Source: Apostichopus japonicus (taxonomy: Eukaryota > Echinodermata > Holothuroidea > Aspidochirotida > Stichopodidae). From it: a DNA stretch of 64,000 nt. The position numbers were made by a program, and so were the translations under genes. Location: the NCBI RefSeq assembly GCF_037975245.1, contig NC_092576.1:37672111-37736110 (forward strand), written 5' to 3'. The notes under the pieces are model-generated. The model made no database searches, had not been told where the DNA came from, and was given only the letters and a program-made list of their open reading frames with translations. Each line of letters starts with the position of its first letter. Position 1 is the first letter of the stretch. Shown piece by piece: positions 13,996 through 28,559 of this stretch.

Positions 13996-16900
13996 ATATA
14001 ATATATGAATCGGAAACAAAAGGCGTATAGCTGTAAAGGTTAGCTTGTCAAACACTGTAAGTTTCCTGGAGGATTTTTAGTTTTTGTGATAGATGAAGCA
14101 TTTTAGGTAATATGATATGCTTGGTATGGGTTGTGCAATTCATTGTACGTTCGTTCAGTCTTTCAACAATGTAAACAGTATGCGGATGAACTTTATATAC
14201 TTGAAGGCGACACCATTTGCTTCCTGTTTATGTTGGTATCAATACGTCAAAAGTGGAGAAGTGTTTGTTTTAACCGTACTTTGTACCTGGTTGGGTTGGC
14301 GATTACAAACTTTCAAATAAAAACATAATGGTATACACAGCCTATTATACTAAAATGAAATTAATCAACAGTTAAAGAAATACTTGAACAATAAATACTA
14401 CTTGCTTATGGCTAACATTTTCTACTTCTTGTTGCAACTATATCAACTGATATTATTCTCTTGAATTAAGGTTCTACCGCTTTCAACAAAGAATCTGAAA
14501 ATATAAATATCACTATTTTCGGTTTCGTTTTATTTGTTATATCCTATTATATGCGGTATGCTGTTGTGATATAATTTTTAATTAAATACGCTTTGTTCTT
14601 AACGGTTGCAAATACCATTCACTTCAAGAATAGCATTGTTGGAAATATCCCTCTCTTCAATATTATCAATATAACTGTCTCATCAATGTCGAACAGATTT
14701 CAGTTTCCTTATCGTCCCAGTTTATTTATTCTTAGTCCGCTTTATAAAACAAGAAGTGAACAATCTTTAAAGCAGCATTTTCCTCCTGACGAGTCATTTT
14801 AACGTACATTATACATAAGTTGAACCCTTCAATTTTTTTACGTAATTCTCACACTGATGTTATTGAAATACACATTAAAATACATGTAGTTGGCGTGATG
14901 CTTTTTTAACATCGTGATGACAATTGATTCTATGTATCAAAATAGAGTAGGAAAGCATATCGCATATCTAATGTTGTACAGCATGGAAGTAATTTTTGTT
15001 TCAATGCCAAATGTTATTTTTTTTGGGGGGGGGTAAGCAAATAGCGGTTATGATGTATTAAAGAAGGGTGATGTTTAATAGGAATTGAGGCTTAACTGTT
15101 AGCGGAATGTTAGCATGGACCACTGATTTTATACTTAAGTATATGTTTCGGTACAACACTGACGACAATAATCGAACCTTTGATCGGTTACGTCATTTCC
15201 TGGACAAACCAACCCTTCCGGGGAATTAAAAACTATTGGAAAGGGCTAAAATGTTTTTGGCAAGAATGTGATACTGATAGTGAGAATGCTTTAAGTTAAA
15301 GTAACCGGGTAAGATTATACTTCACAGAGATGCATAACGGTGAATAAAAAATGTCTCGTTGAAAGGTTCTCCCTTGAGTGCAGTTTGCTTCTCATTCTGC
15401 TTGTATAGCTTTCCACACTCAGCCTTGCAGTTGTAATAGTACATTCACAATGGTACTTATCAAGACAATATAATCAAAACCATACGTATAACTTTTTCGT
15501 GGGAATGGAGCATTCACTACTTGCTTCTAAAGAAATGAAACCATTCTAAACCTTACAAAAACAAAAACCTTTTCAAAACTTGTCTATTGTGGTCACCACA
15601 GAAAGTCAGCAATATCACCGTATGTTATTATATTCAATAGAGCCTGAATGAAAACGAGCTCTTCGATATCCATACATTTGTACCTTTTGTTTCGTTTTTG
15701 TTTTCAAAAAATACTTAATTTACATTCTTTTGGACTTTTGTTGTCTTCCTTATTAGCTTTCGCCAGTCGTCTCAGTATATTTAAGTGAACATTGTCAAAA
15801 ACATAACTTTCATTTTCACTATTATAAATACAAACTGTTACAATACAAAACTTTCCATATCAAGAAACAGAACGAAACATATTTTTAATTTGTCTTTGTG
15901 TGTTTAGTCTTATCCCCTGTCATATATTTTTGCTCACGTGATACTTTCTCGTAGAAGAATGATTCAGCAAAATTACCACAAAGTTCGATTAGCAAAACGT
16001 TATGTTTTCATTTGGAAAATATACAAGTAACGGCATTTCAAATATATCTTGTACCGTGATAATAACGACATATTTAAGTAAGAATATTCGGATCTCCATG
16101 TAAAGACTTTACAGCAGCGGTTAACGTTCTTATTGAAACGAACAATATCATATAAAGCAATTTGTCAATTTGACGAATCTATTCGGCACTGATATGAACA
16201 AAAACTTTTAAAGTTCGATTTTTCTTTAAGTAAAGCCATTTCTTTCATTTATATTGATTAACAATTGAAATAAAATAAGATTCAACATTGCAGGTTTATT
16301 CCTCAGAAATATAAAGCAATAACCTGATGAATGGGCACATATGCATTCAGATGTTTTATATTGGTTCAACTTTACTACATTGTCCTCATTTCATGACGCT
16401 TTTCTTTGTGTGGAAAAAGGGCGGGAAGGGAAGAATTCTGAGAGAAAATGAAGTATTAGAAATTCGTAGCTACCGGAGGAGTTGATTTGACATCCGCAAA
16501 AAATTGTACCGAGGCTTGTTAATCGAGCTCAGACTAGTAGGAAATTAATGAAGTGTTAGATGTCATTCCAGGATTTGGCTGAGGCATAGGGAGGTTGAGA
16601 TTGCATGACTCAAGAGACTCTTCGGTATATGTACACCAAATTCAAGGTACATGACACCTTTGTTTTAGGGATGGATTGCGAAACAACATTTCGAGCCTTT
16701 GTAGACAACATGACAGTTAGAATTTAACGTTTAAAACTATCATTATTATTACTACTAAGATATGAAAGTCAATGTTTGTTACATGCTGATGGCATTTTTA
16801 GTAACTACGTAATGCTCAAACGCGCAAACATATTGTTGCATTTATGACATTCAAAATTACCCCTTGAGTCTATGACCCAACGCAGACTAGACAGACCAGG

Positions 16901-19900
16901 ACATGTAACCATTCAATTAACTACGTAAAATGTGGTTGCTTAAGTGATTGCGATATAACTGTGTGAGTTATTTCCTCCGTGTGTTTAACATTGAGATCCT
17001 TTTTACACATCTGCAATGGCAATGGAATACGTTTTACTTCCGTTTTTTAAAGACATGAGGGAGAATTTTGATTATAAAGAAGGATGTGATAATTAAAAAA
17101 GTAATGCTCCATGGAGTGAGCGATTGTAGGATAGTGACCGAAAATGGTGTTCTTCTTTGGAATATTTTAAATGTCCTTACCCCTGTGTTGTATAATCGAT
17201 ATAATAAGTTCCCATGAAATGCAAAGGTGTACCAGACACTGTATTATCACTGTGACAGTTTTAACTACGACTGTTACATGTTAAACCACAGCTGTACATG
17301 AATAGGAATAAGGAAGCCAAACAAGAACTAACCTATTGACAATGGGCCTAACTGTAACTCAATATTTACCCTTTAGTTCTAGCTAGAACACAAACTGACA
17401 TACATTGTAACGACTAGAAACAAATCTAAATATCATATTGAAATTCTAAACCTTCAACAGAAGAGAATTACCTAAGAGATAGGTCCAGTCAAACGAAACT
17501 TGCACAGTCCAGGTGTTTTAACAGAGGCACGACGTCTGTCTATTTGACTTTGATATGTTCCAATTGTGTAGTATCTAAATTGCGTCTCCTGTTCGGGTTG
17601 CATATTTCCTAACACGCTTGTAGTCACTGACTAATCTCAAAGTTCATATTGACATTAAAGTAATTTGATGGGTCCACTATAGTCACATACATGGAGATGG
17701 TTTTTACTGACTAAATGTTACAGATGAAACATTTGATATGAAAACTAACATTCCTTTGTAAGTAATTGGTGGGGGTGAAAAGAATTTCTTTCTGTAGAGT
17801 GTAGAGAAAACCTACATAATGTATTGTTACGCTTATATTTTTACAAATGAAAGTATTGTTAGTACTGTTATTAAACTTGAAAACCTAATTAAGATACCAT
17901 GGTATACCTGAAGCTTAACAATATACCGTATATGGATCCTGATTTGTATCCTGCAAGAAGCTCTTGGTTCTTGAGATGTGAAACGTATGTATGATTTTCT
18001 GAAAAGTATTGAGTTACATTATTTGCGTCAATGGAAGAAGTAGACGGTGAGTATCATAATCAATTAGAACAAGGGAAATAAACTAATTTTGGTAAGATCA
18101 TTAGGTTAGACTCGTTTTTATTTTCCGTGCATATAGCTGGGGAAGATAAAAATACGTATGTACAATGTAGGTACATTGCCCTTTGAACCTTTACAGATAT
18201 CGCATATAGCATATTATACAGACCCAAAGTAGTATTAACTTGTTCTTTTAATATTATTCTAGACTGGCCACGATTCAGTGATAACGGTGACCACTCATTG
18301 TTAACTCTTTTTGCTTGTTACTTGTTAAACAGTTACGTAGCTGCAATAAACTTGCAATTCCAAGGAGTTGTAGAGTCGTAAAGTTCGCAAATGGCCACAA
18401 GTGACAATATCAGCCAGTTCTTTATGTTCAGTAGGTTATAAACGTCTAGACTTTAGACGTTTGTAAATAACTTGCAATGGATTACAAGCATGTACTGTGT
18501 AGCAATAAAATAAGAGATGTGTCAGTGAACGATAACTATACTATTAATAGGTATGCTGTTACCCCCTGTATGATGTTCAATATGTTAGAAGTTATGAATA
18601 AATTGGTAACAGTTGGCTAACGATCATCACATGCCTCACAAACACTTTGGTATACTTAGATTGACGACTAAACGCTTTCATTACTAGCATGTACCATCGG
18701 GTTATATGTCTGGCTGTAATGGCTTTAGGTTAAGGCTTTCAAGAAAATGAGTAAGTTCCATCTTCCCTTGTAAACATTGTTCACATTGAATTCAAAAGGG
18801 CGCATATCAATAAAAAAGAAGTCCTGTATACAGTATAATGTGATCATTGATGTGATTATCGTGTTAACATTGTGATATCATGATAACGGAAAGTGAAAAC
18901 TACTACCTCGTGCCATTACAATTGAGATTCATATTCACACGCATTTAGGATAGGTTTTGTTATCAAAAATGATATAAGACTCATTATTTGTTATTGATTG
19001 TTTTATCGTATTTGTTTCGCTAAAATAGATCATCGTATACAATGCAATGTTAAGATATAGTTTGGTATCGACATCATGTCTACCCTAATGATGTAAGCCA
19101 ATTGGTTTTCTTGCTCTCCTAAACTACAAGTCAATATAACGTTATCATGCACCCACCTTGCAGCTTTACATACAATGATAGATACCTGGCGGAAGTCAAT
19201 CATTTGAATCAAAGTTCATCCAAAGCGAAAGTAACCTTGATTTACAAAATGCAAAGAGCGTTTTGAGTTTGTTTTCATTGAAATAAGTCTACGAATAGTT
19301 GCAATCAGAACAAATTAAACCCCTTCTTAAGTTTGTCACTGAATTGACAGTCTAGTGTGAATAAGTTTGAATAATCTGTACATTTTATCTACACAGATAC
19401 TATTTTCAAATTAGCTTATGACGTAATAATATATTTTATTTCATTATTTGCAAATAATCATGAACTATAAATATCAATAACTTAACGACGAGCTCGAAGT
19501 AAGTACCAAAATACTGCCTAAGTCAGAAAATGTATTTAATAAGATATAAGACAAAACTCAATAGGTTTGTATCGTATATGACATGAATTGATTCATGCTT
19601 CTTTGTAAAATAAATGACCACCTAACTTATGCTTTTTTGTCGTTTCCAAACTTTCCAAACTTTAAGTAAAGTCAGGTTATACAATAAATTAACATACTGC
19701 AATGTATTAGCTAACTATTTATATTGTCCGCCTTCAAACAGGAGAGCACAATGCACCATAGCTTTATTACACTATCATCACAGTCAGGCCGATTCAGCAG
19801 TATACTATTCAAACCCTTTATCAAACGTATTACGTACCAAGCAGTAACAATACAGTCTTTCTTCACTGATATGAACGTGAATGGGGTACTTGACATTGCA

Positions 19901-21754
19901 TTTTATGTTACAATAGGCTCATGCAATAAACCAAAGTTCAGCTAAAACGAAAGCAAATCTTGTATTGGCCAACACTACTTTGTTTATTGAGCAAACAAGA
20001 ATATCCATCAATTATATAGCAACTGATGTTTTGTAATACTTAAGGTTAAAGCGCGTTCAGCTGTTCATGTAGATTACGGTAACCTTGCATAGGCAAACTA
20101 ATGTTGGCGATATTTTACAATAATGCTTGAAACTTGAAACCAATGTAAGGACAATCGGCATTACTCAACGTTCAACTTATTATATTGTGGGCAACAAGCA
20201 AAACAAGCATTGATCAGTGCAGCCCTTTCAATGTCATTACAGTACTATATATATGTTTAAATATATTGGCAACTTCACTTTGACAGTCTAGACTTCACAA
20301 ATTGTGTTATATTAAACAAACATCGACATAATATTTACCGTTTTATATCATTGGTACACATACAGCTCAGCCAGACAATTCAATGCAAAGCGTCATCACT
20401 GTTTAAAGGTGTAACTAAACTAATTATAATTTATTTCACAAAACATGGATGTAAATGTGGAGCGTCACTTCTACTACTCTGCGAGGAGGTAATGAGCGTA
20501 ACATTTGTGTGGGTGGCTAAAATGTGTGTTCACAAGTGTGGGCGTGACAACAGTGATATACTGGTGGGATTGAAGCTGCATGATAGGTTAAGTGATAATT
20601 GTATTAGATAATTTGTCTTCAGTAAAATTTGATAAAATAGGTTGACAGTAAAGAATGAGTAAATACTAGATAGTAGACTATTATGAAAGAACATGATTTG
20701 GGTTGAAACGAGTTTGAACCGATGTATGGTAGCACTAGGCTGCCAGTCTGTATTGAGATAACTGAATTGACATCGCAGATGATATGAAGTGATATCATAT
20801 GTTCGTCAGGTATGTTATCTTATTTACAATAGGAGAACCTCAACGTTTTGTTGGAGGTCCAAGGTCAACACACATCGACGTACCAAAATATTTTAACCAT
20901 AATTATATTTACTACATGTAGACTTTACCATCAATACGTAAGATCCATGAATCTCGTTTTATAAAGTCAAAGTTAAAGAGGTCACATAAGATCAACATTG
21001 GTTGGTCCTTTAATATATTATTACAATTTTACAAACAGGACAGATTGTGTAAACGTAGTAAAACACGTTTGTGAAATAGTTAGCTAACTTATAGGAGCAA
21101 TTATTAAAGGCAATCAAGTTCGTATTTTAAGATGATATGTATTCATTGTTATTATTATTTAACCTAAGAAAATACTTCTTTCTACCCATTTCGGTAAACG
21201 TATATTTAAACATAGAAATATTGATCTTCATATTTAGCTTTCGAGACAAATGTAATGCTGAAGTACATTAGTAACGTATATTGTCTTGTGTATTTCTGTG
21301 TGAAAGTTCTATGATCTTAAGTAATACATCCCTGTCGTGGATACACATCGTTTAGTTTAGAGATTATTTAACAGGATTAAACAGTGACAAAGGCCCTTGA
21401 ATACCGGAAGACGAAACGAAGCATTGAAATATGAATATAATAGGCCACAACCAAGAAGGGTAACCACTGGATACAGCTGCGGTGCCTGTAGTGAACATGC
21501 TCTACTCTGACATTTCAAATATTTGATTAAATCAAGTCCTCTATTGCGTAACATTGAAATCGAAATGTCAAATTTGGATGTTTCGTGATGAAGTTAATAA
21601 TAATGTCAATTCACATGGCAGACTTTCTGCATATTTTTTTTTCCTTCAAAATATGAGGTCTTATATAGCTCTTAAAAAGATCAGCAGAATCCGACGTTTT
21701 CTCGACACTGACACCACCGGTAGGTTAGTTCATGTTTTTTTTTTCAGTAAAAGA
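13996..21754. other. Long stretch with no recognised gene
   Basis: About 7.8 kb of AT-rich sequence. All open frames are short (at most 86 codons) and have no recognisable domain, and no series of splice-bounded exons is apparent. It may be intergenic or a long intron. Confidence 0.4.
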
Positions 21755-22240
21755 CTAGACACCTGAAACTTGCTCCTCTATGGCATTCCGGACAAAGACT
21801 AATCCCAGTTCCAACGGGTTCAAAATAATGCTACTTGTTTCATCTCTTGTGTTCCTCGTTCTCATCATGTATCACCTATTTTCAGACTTTGACATTGGCC
21901 TCCTCTTATTATGCGCATCTCTTTCAAGATTCTTCTGATAACATTTAAAGCTATACACGGACACTCTCCTACCTGTCAGAACTGTTTCACCCTTACACAC
22001 CGACCAAGACGCTTAGGTCATCCAGCCAGTCTTTTCTCGCCGTCCCACGGGATATTTCCTTAAAGTCATTTAATCAACGTTCTTTTACTTACGCCTCTAC
22101 TTCTCTCTGGACTGCTCTACCGGCTGACATTCGCCCTAAACGACTTGTTGAACTCTTTAAAATCTATGTTAAAAACTCACTTACTTGTAAATGCTTATGT
22201 TTGATTTTTCTTTCTTCAGCGCTCAGAGGCTTTTGCATTT
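21755..22240 (+). pseudogene. Dead LINE (non-LTR retrotransposon) fragment, 3' end of reverse transcriptase ORF
   Basis: Frame-corrected translation gives the hallmark sequence that follows the reverse transcriptase domain of CR1/L2/Jockey-type LINEs: LLYGIPDKD, then QRVQNNA, HWPP, FKILLITFKAIHG, SELFHPYTPT, LRSSSQ, then SLWTALPADIR and a basic tail. It is 5'-truncated. The copy is non-functional: it has an in-frame TAA within the first part, a TGA before HWPP, and a frameshift after HGHSPT. The exact clade cannot be settled by eye. Confidence 0.88.
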
Positions 22241-25200
22241 TGCACTTAATAATTTACTATTATAATTTCTCGTGATCATACAAAATTGAAGAACGGCACT
22301 CATGTGTTGTTGGGTCGAACCCAAGAAAGTAAGCATAATAGTATATGAACTCTATGAGAATTATCTCTGCTACATAATATATTTAAACACACCTCAACAA
22401 GTGTCAGTTATTGGAATACAACATACAATCTTTCAGCTAGATAATGGTATCTTGATTAATATTGAGTCACAATATTGTTAAAGGTAGGATTATTGATTGA
22501 ATGCCATAAATCAGAATGGATTTACTTGCATCTAAATGCTCCAACCTAAACTCGTTGAATTCGTTACAAAAAAGGAAAAGGTAATATAATATGTGAAACA
22601 AAATAAATGCAATAATGTTAGTGTTTATTAGTATAAAATAAAACATTTATATCACATTACACTCTTAAATTTGACATTAAGGTAACAAAATACTGATTTG
22701 ATCAGGTCTGATGCGATCTGACAAATTAATGTGAAAACTATAACTTACACTCAATCTATGAATAAGAAAATTTGCAATTTGACCTTTTTCGGACCTAGCT
22801 CATTCAAAGAGACGGCAGATGTATTCCCCTGTTTGGCATATCGGTATGTTGTTGATTATTTAATTGTCACAGCACAGAAGTATCCTTTTCAAACGGTGTT
22901 AAATGAAAACAAATTATATACATTAAATATAAGGGCGCCCTTCATCTGGCTCACCTATTTGGAGGGTCTGTGAAAGATTGGAGGTTTACCAATGGCAACA
23001 TTTGTGTTCTGTATTGTACCTACTACAATCAATTAATATAGTTTATTATTTGTACAATTATTGGGATCTAGGCGTGATTAAGATCACTAAGTCTAGTACA
23101 AGCATCCGTAAACTAATACCACCATTCCGTTTAGTTAGTACATTACGAGTTACAAGTGGACTCGTTCAAGTAGACCCATCCACTAGTAATGAGTCTATTG
23201 ATCGTCGCGTCGTCAGAATAACCAAGCAACAACTGACATTCGAATAAGAGGTTGGTGATATATTGGCAAACTTGCTATCGCTATTATCAATACGATTGAG
23301 CACTGCACAAACGAATTATGATTACTCGTACGTGTAAAAAAAAAACAAAAAAAAAACAAGCAACTCTAGTTTAATGCGTTAGATCGCCGTAAATATGTTT
23401 CTAGACATGTTTTTAGAGACCGCCCAATTTATGTTCTTATTTCTTGTAATTCTCACAACCTATTCTTTTTTACATACATTTCTATGTCGTGTCAATGTAA
23501 AGGGAAAAGATTCTCATATCATCCAGCTGTACAATGATAATGGTAAAGTTTGAACATTGCTCGTCAAAAGCTGTAAGGATACATTTAAACGTTGTGGTGT
23601 GTAAATGAATACAATATGGTTATGGAAGAAAATTTGAAATGTACCGACTAAATTATAGCTAGGGGCATTCGACCCTTTATTGATAAGTAAATTATGGTCT
23701 TTATAAAAGAGAGGTTGTCACAGGGTTCGTTGAGATCAACACCTATTGTAGTAACGTCTCAATGAGAATCATACATAAGGAACATCAACAAAGGGTGCTT
23801 TCTGAGGCATATTAAGATAATAAACTATGTACATGATAACATTTTAAAGCAAGGTTATGCTAATAAATATTTTTGATTATGTGTGTGGTGTTGAGAACAT
23901 TGGGGGAGATTAGTGCAATGACCAAACAACTTCCTCCGACTGACGACACAGTTAGGGTCCGTATACTAGTGAATACCATTTGTTTATTGTGAAACAAACA
24001 CTTTTTTTCACCATCTCTCTGTGCAAAAGAAAAACTAATGCAACTATGAATATATCACATTGAAATTGTGAACCAGGACAATAAAATATGCAGAATGACG
24101 AGACTAAAGGTAGTGCATCTAATAGTTTAACACAGCTCGTGTACAATCAGGGAATCATATCACCGAAACACCACCATTTATCACAGTCAACCCAGTAATG
24201 GATAATCTCGTTATATTTAGCAATATAGCATACTCATATTGACAGAAATTAATTACGTAACACATAATGTGTTGATACACTATTTTAATCTATAACGTGA
24301 GTATGTGTGTATTATGGGTTTCAATCATTTACTGTCTAAATGTCAATGTTAACGAACTTTAGAATAACCGTACAGATACTTGCCTTTCTATGCGTAACAA
24401 AGCAGAAGCCAAACTATAAAAAGTACACAAAATGTAATTCAATAGGTTAATTTCTGTTTATACTATTTAATGATCGATAAGTACCATCATAATATTTACA
24501 AAAAGTTAACTCTTATTCATTTATAATTCCTGGAATTTAATTTGTTTTCAATTTGCAAAAATAAAGTACCATGTTTGTGTTACTACTTAGAGGCTAAAGT
24601 AAGGTTGTATAATGTCGGGGTATATACTGCATGTTTCAATTTCTTGACAGGAAACTAATATAAAATCAAATCAAATCTTAATAAAAGGAAACAATATGAT
24701 TTAGAACTCACAAAGCAACAAAATACAGCTCAAAATACAAATTTATTCTGAGATATATTACCAAATAGTTCATGTTGCACCATGTCTTTATATCAAAAAG
24801 TAACGTCTTCTTACCTTTATAATTAAAGAAAATCATTTCAAATTGTCTGATTATATAGCACTCTGGTTTATCGGTATAACTAGAAGATCAAAGAAATTAT
24901 GAGATTTAAATTCCCCGTTTACATTTCTATTTCTCTTCAGGAAGACTCTATGCCAAAAAATGCAAAACTTAAGAAGCTAAGAAGGACAATGATAAGAAAA
25001 ATAATACAAATACGTAAATATACAAAAGCATATATGAGGCTTTATTCCGAAAACATGCATGGTTTGTTTTATAGCTCAGGAATTACCATAAACACATCTT
25101 TATTGATTAAATACAGTTTTTCAATTTTATTTCCACGAAAATGTTGTGTTATTTAAATGCATATGTCAAAACATTTACCACAATGAATATGATAAACATA

Positions 25201-26495
25201 TTAAGTCATATCATCTCGCATGGGGATGCTATTTGATATCACAAAGGTATGGTCACGTGACCTAATTCTTGCAATCATCTTCACCACGTATTTGGACGTA
25301 TTTCGTTTCACAAGCTCCGTTTCATAGTATCCTTATAATTCAGAAAACTTTTTGCAGTTATTGTAGTAAAATAGTCCTCGGTATATATGATGTTTTACAA
25401 AACATCAAACACGACTTCAGGAAGAATTATATTATTGATATGTCTCGTTTTTAGAAACAAAAAAAGGAAAATATTATTCCGAAGTATCTTTTTAAAAATA
25501 TTCCCGTTTTTCGGAAGTTCGCAATTAAAATATGTTTGAAATGTTCTTTTGATCATAATTCGATGATGACGTCAACCTTCTTTTTTAAAATAATGTTAAT
25601 TTGGTAATCCAGGTTTATAAGGTCTTATTTGTTACTCACCCAAATCAATATTATATACTTATTCAACAGAAAAATAAAGTTTCATTTTGGACTAGCCTAT
25701 GTGCCTTTGTAATTTTATAACGAACGTGTTACTTGCTACTATACGAGATGTATGCTGTTTAAATGTGTGATACTTCTAGTGACAGCAGAATGAATGGTGT
25801 GTCTGCTAGACTAGTAGTCCAGTTGCTTTAGTCATGAGACTCGAATTTCTTCCATTTTAAAAATGAGACTGAGTTTGCGTCAAATATGACAGTAGTTTAC
25901 CAACACCAATTGGGCTGGCAGCCTTTTGCTTTAAATGTCTAGGACTACAATATGTATCAAGTAGCATGAGATCAGTACCTGGATTGGCAGTGATATCACG
26001 ATGACGTAATCAGAGAAAGGAAAACTTAACTTACAATAAAAAAGCAAACAAAATGTGAATTAATAGTAACACGTACAATATAAATTGAGCTTCAGGGAGA
26101 ATTGAGCTCATTTCATAACTACGGTATTATGCGGATCAACAGTCCAACCAAATAGGTGGGTATGTATTTTTTTTTCAAATAACGAAGTACAAGTTTAACA
26201 AACGAGTAGAAACAGCGACAAAGGGTTGCAATGCCCCACCTTCTTCACTCTAATAAATGGTGACAGGAGTGTTTTTGGTCACTCACATTCAACTTATAGA
26301 ATCATGTAATCAAACTTAATATTTCAAACGCATGACTTATATTACAGAAAGTAATGTCAAGCATTTAAATTTGTTCTCCTTGCAATTAATTTAGTTGAAG
26401 ACAGGTGCCTGGCATCATACCGATTAGTATAACACGTAATCATCATTCTTTAATTGTGCTGGAAATGTTTCTTGTGATTCTTCAGTCATTACAAA
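22241..26495. other. No recognised gene
   Basis: AT-rich sequence. A frame at 22,978-23,247 and another at 24,899-25,156 (preceded by an acceptor-like TTTCTCTTCAG) were examined, but neither shows a known domain or a convincing partner exon. Confidence 0.35.
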
Positions 26496-26503
26496 CAGCT
26501 TCC

Positions 26504-26807
26504 TAGTGGCGTGCGTAAAAGGTTGTGGTGAACAGGGGGTCCATGCCCTAACCTCTACCGTCATAAAAGGGGTAAAAATAATTCGTGGAAATGTTTACAT
26601 TCAGTTTGGGGGTAAATTAGACTCCCCACTTCGAGATTATCTATATGTTACCAATGACTTGCTCTAAGACTATCATATACCCTAATTAAGCCCCAATGAT
26701 GAGGAATTCATGTCAACATTTAACTTGAGAGTTTGCTTTTCAGGGACAAGAACCCGAACCCCACATGCACGAGGAACGTTAAGACTGATACCTTAGGCAC
26801 GCCACTG
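26504..26807 (+). mobile_element. hAT-type miniature element with 8-bp TSD
   Basis: The ends are TAGTGGCGTGC and GCACGCCACTG, an inverted repeat differing only at the outermost base. The flanks are CAGCTTCC (26,496-26,503) and CAGCTTTC (26,808-26,815), an 8-bp target duplication with one change. At 304 bp with no coding capacity it is non-autonomous. The end motif is close to that of the elements in the arms. Confidence 0.83.
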
Positions 26808-26815
26808 CAGCTTTC

Positions 26816-28404
26816 TACAATGAAGTAAGTTGGTGGAAAAGTGAACTTCATTTTCTACGACAACTGAGTTAAATATTCGAGTCAGTGTACTCTGTACTTG
26901 GTAACGTATTGTCATCTTCTTATTATGTTTCAAGATACCTGTTTCCTCTCGAGACTATCCAGATCTGCTGCCATGGTTTATTTCTGTATAGAATAAAGTA
27001 AGATCAACTAGTGTATAATTATAAAAGACATAGTTAAGCACTCCTTTATCATTATATTACATAAAATAGCCACCAGCACTTCCAAGTTAACATATAAGAC
27101 AGATTGATATTTTAAGAACATATCAGAATGAGTTGATGCTTTCCAAGTTCTTTATTACAAGTGAGGGAATTAACAGTTATTCTACGCTTTTTTGTCTGCA
27201 ATTGACAACTACATGTTAAATGAAACTTAAAACAACATTGACCTTGACAAGGTAAAAATGTCAAATCAATATCTGAAAATGTATAAGAACAGCAGAGTGA
27301 CACCATGTGTAGCTTCAATTAGCATCATGATCTTGGAAAACAGAAGTGCAAACTCACAGTCATGAAACTGTTAAGAAACATTACCAAGTTTTAGATTGAA
27401 GCTGACGTGGGGTGGGGATGGTCATTGAAGGGGACCCTAATGATACATTACTGTTCTGTCCTCCATGGATCGGTCTAATTTGAGGGATGTCTAATTTCTC
27501 ATTTGGTTATAAATTTTTCTAATTTATGTACAATCAGATTACATAGTGTAAGTTAGCCTGGCCAATGTTAGCTTCGATGATAAGGAATATTTCTATAAAC
27601 ATATGATCGACCGAAACATTCGTAAGTCGTTTGTTTGAAATGACGTACTCTTTCTGGCAAACTTTAAATAACAATCCAACCTAAACCAAATATGCCAGAA
27701 ACTTGCAGAAACATACGTAGACAACCTCTTTTCCTTCCATGGTGTCTTTTGGCGTTGTCATTTTCTACAACTGAAATCTCTTCAGAATTTTAAATAATGT
27801 TGCCGTTACACACTGGTTTCTCATTACAGAAAAAAAAATAAATGTTATATAATTATTTAAAGGAATAGTAGCAAAACATTACAACATGAAACGTTTTTCA
27901 AACGCACGGTTTTAAACTAAGCAACTTTGAATATCAATTTTTTAGTTAATTTCAACAAATTGAAAATGTTATTCTTACTTTTCAGTGTTGATAAATTCAA
28001 ATGATCATACTTAAATAATATGCCATATGGAACCATAGTAATGTTATGTGTCTATGCAGTATGAGAATGAATATATCAACATATTTTATTACACTAAAGC
28101 GTCATCACATGTTTGTCTTTGTTTCAAATAACAATAATGATCCGCTGAGATGTTATTAACAACATTCGGAGTCAGCCCATTAAATCTGCATTAGTATTAG
28201 TGTATGTCCTCTTAAATAAAAGATTCCAACTTTACACGTTTGATATTTACTTAAATATACTATTTTCACACTAGGGACATTGTAATTATTTGGGCACAAT
28301 GCTGTGCATATGATATGTTCTATATCGAGATGAAACAAACTCGTTTCTTTTTATGTTGTTTTGTAGTGTTTTGAACTTGCACTCTATTAGCATTATTTTC
28401 TTAC
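26816..28404. other. No recognised gene
   Basis: AT-rich sequence, possibly intronic if the candidate micro-exon at 28,405 is real. Confidence 0.35.
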
Positions 28405-28430
28405 CTGTAACGATGACGGAAGCTTTTCAC
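28405..28430 (-). CDS. Candidate 26-bp micro-exon (minus strand), unrecognised gene
   Basis: On the minus strand a long T tract and CATCAG precede the segment, and GTAAGAAAA follows it, so both splice sites are near consensus. Entering with two bases of a split codon, it reads EKLPSSLQ and ends in phase 0. The evidence is only splice-site quality plus an open frame, and the exon is too short for homology. It may belong with the candidate exons at 33.3-33.6 kb. It may also be a chance arrangement created by the poly-T tract. Confidence 0.22.
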
Positions 28431-28559
28431 CTGATGAAAAAAAAAAAAAAAACAGAAATCAACGTACAAAAAAGAGAAAACAATAAAATGCCCACTCCGT
28501 CAATCCTCTCAACCGGTAGAAAGCCTCTTGATCCTTGCCACGATGAATCCTAGTCGATA

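Noticed and set aside
24899-25156. Possible exon after an acceptor-like TTTCTCTTCAG with a basic, lysine-rich reading
   Set aside because: The donor is poor, no partner exon was found, and the lysine-rich reading follows from A-rich DNA.
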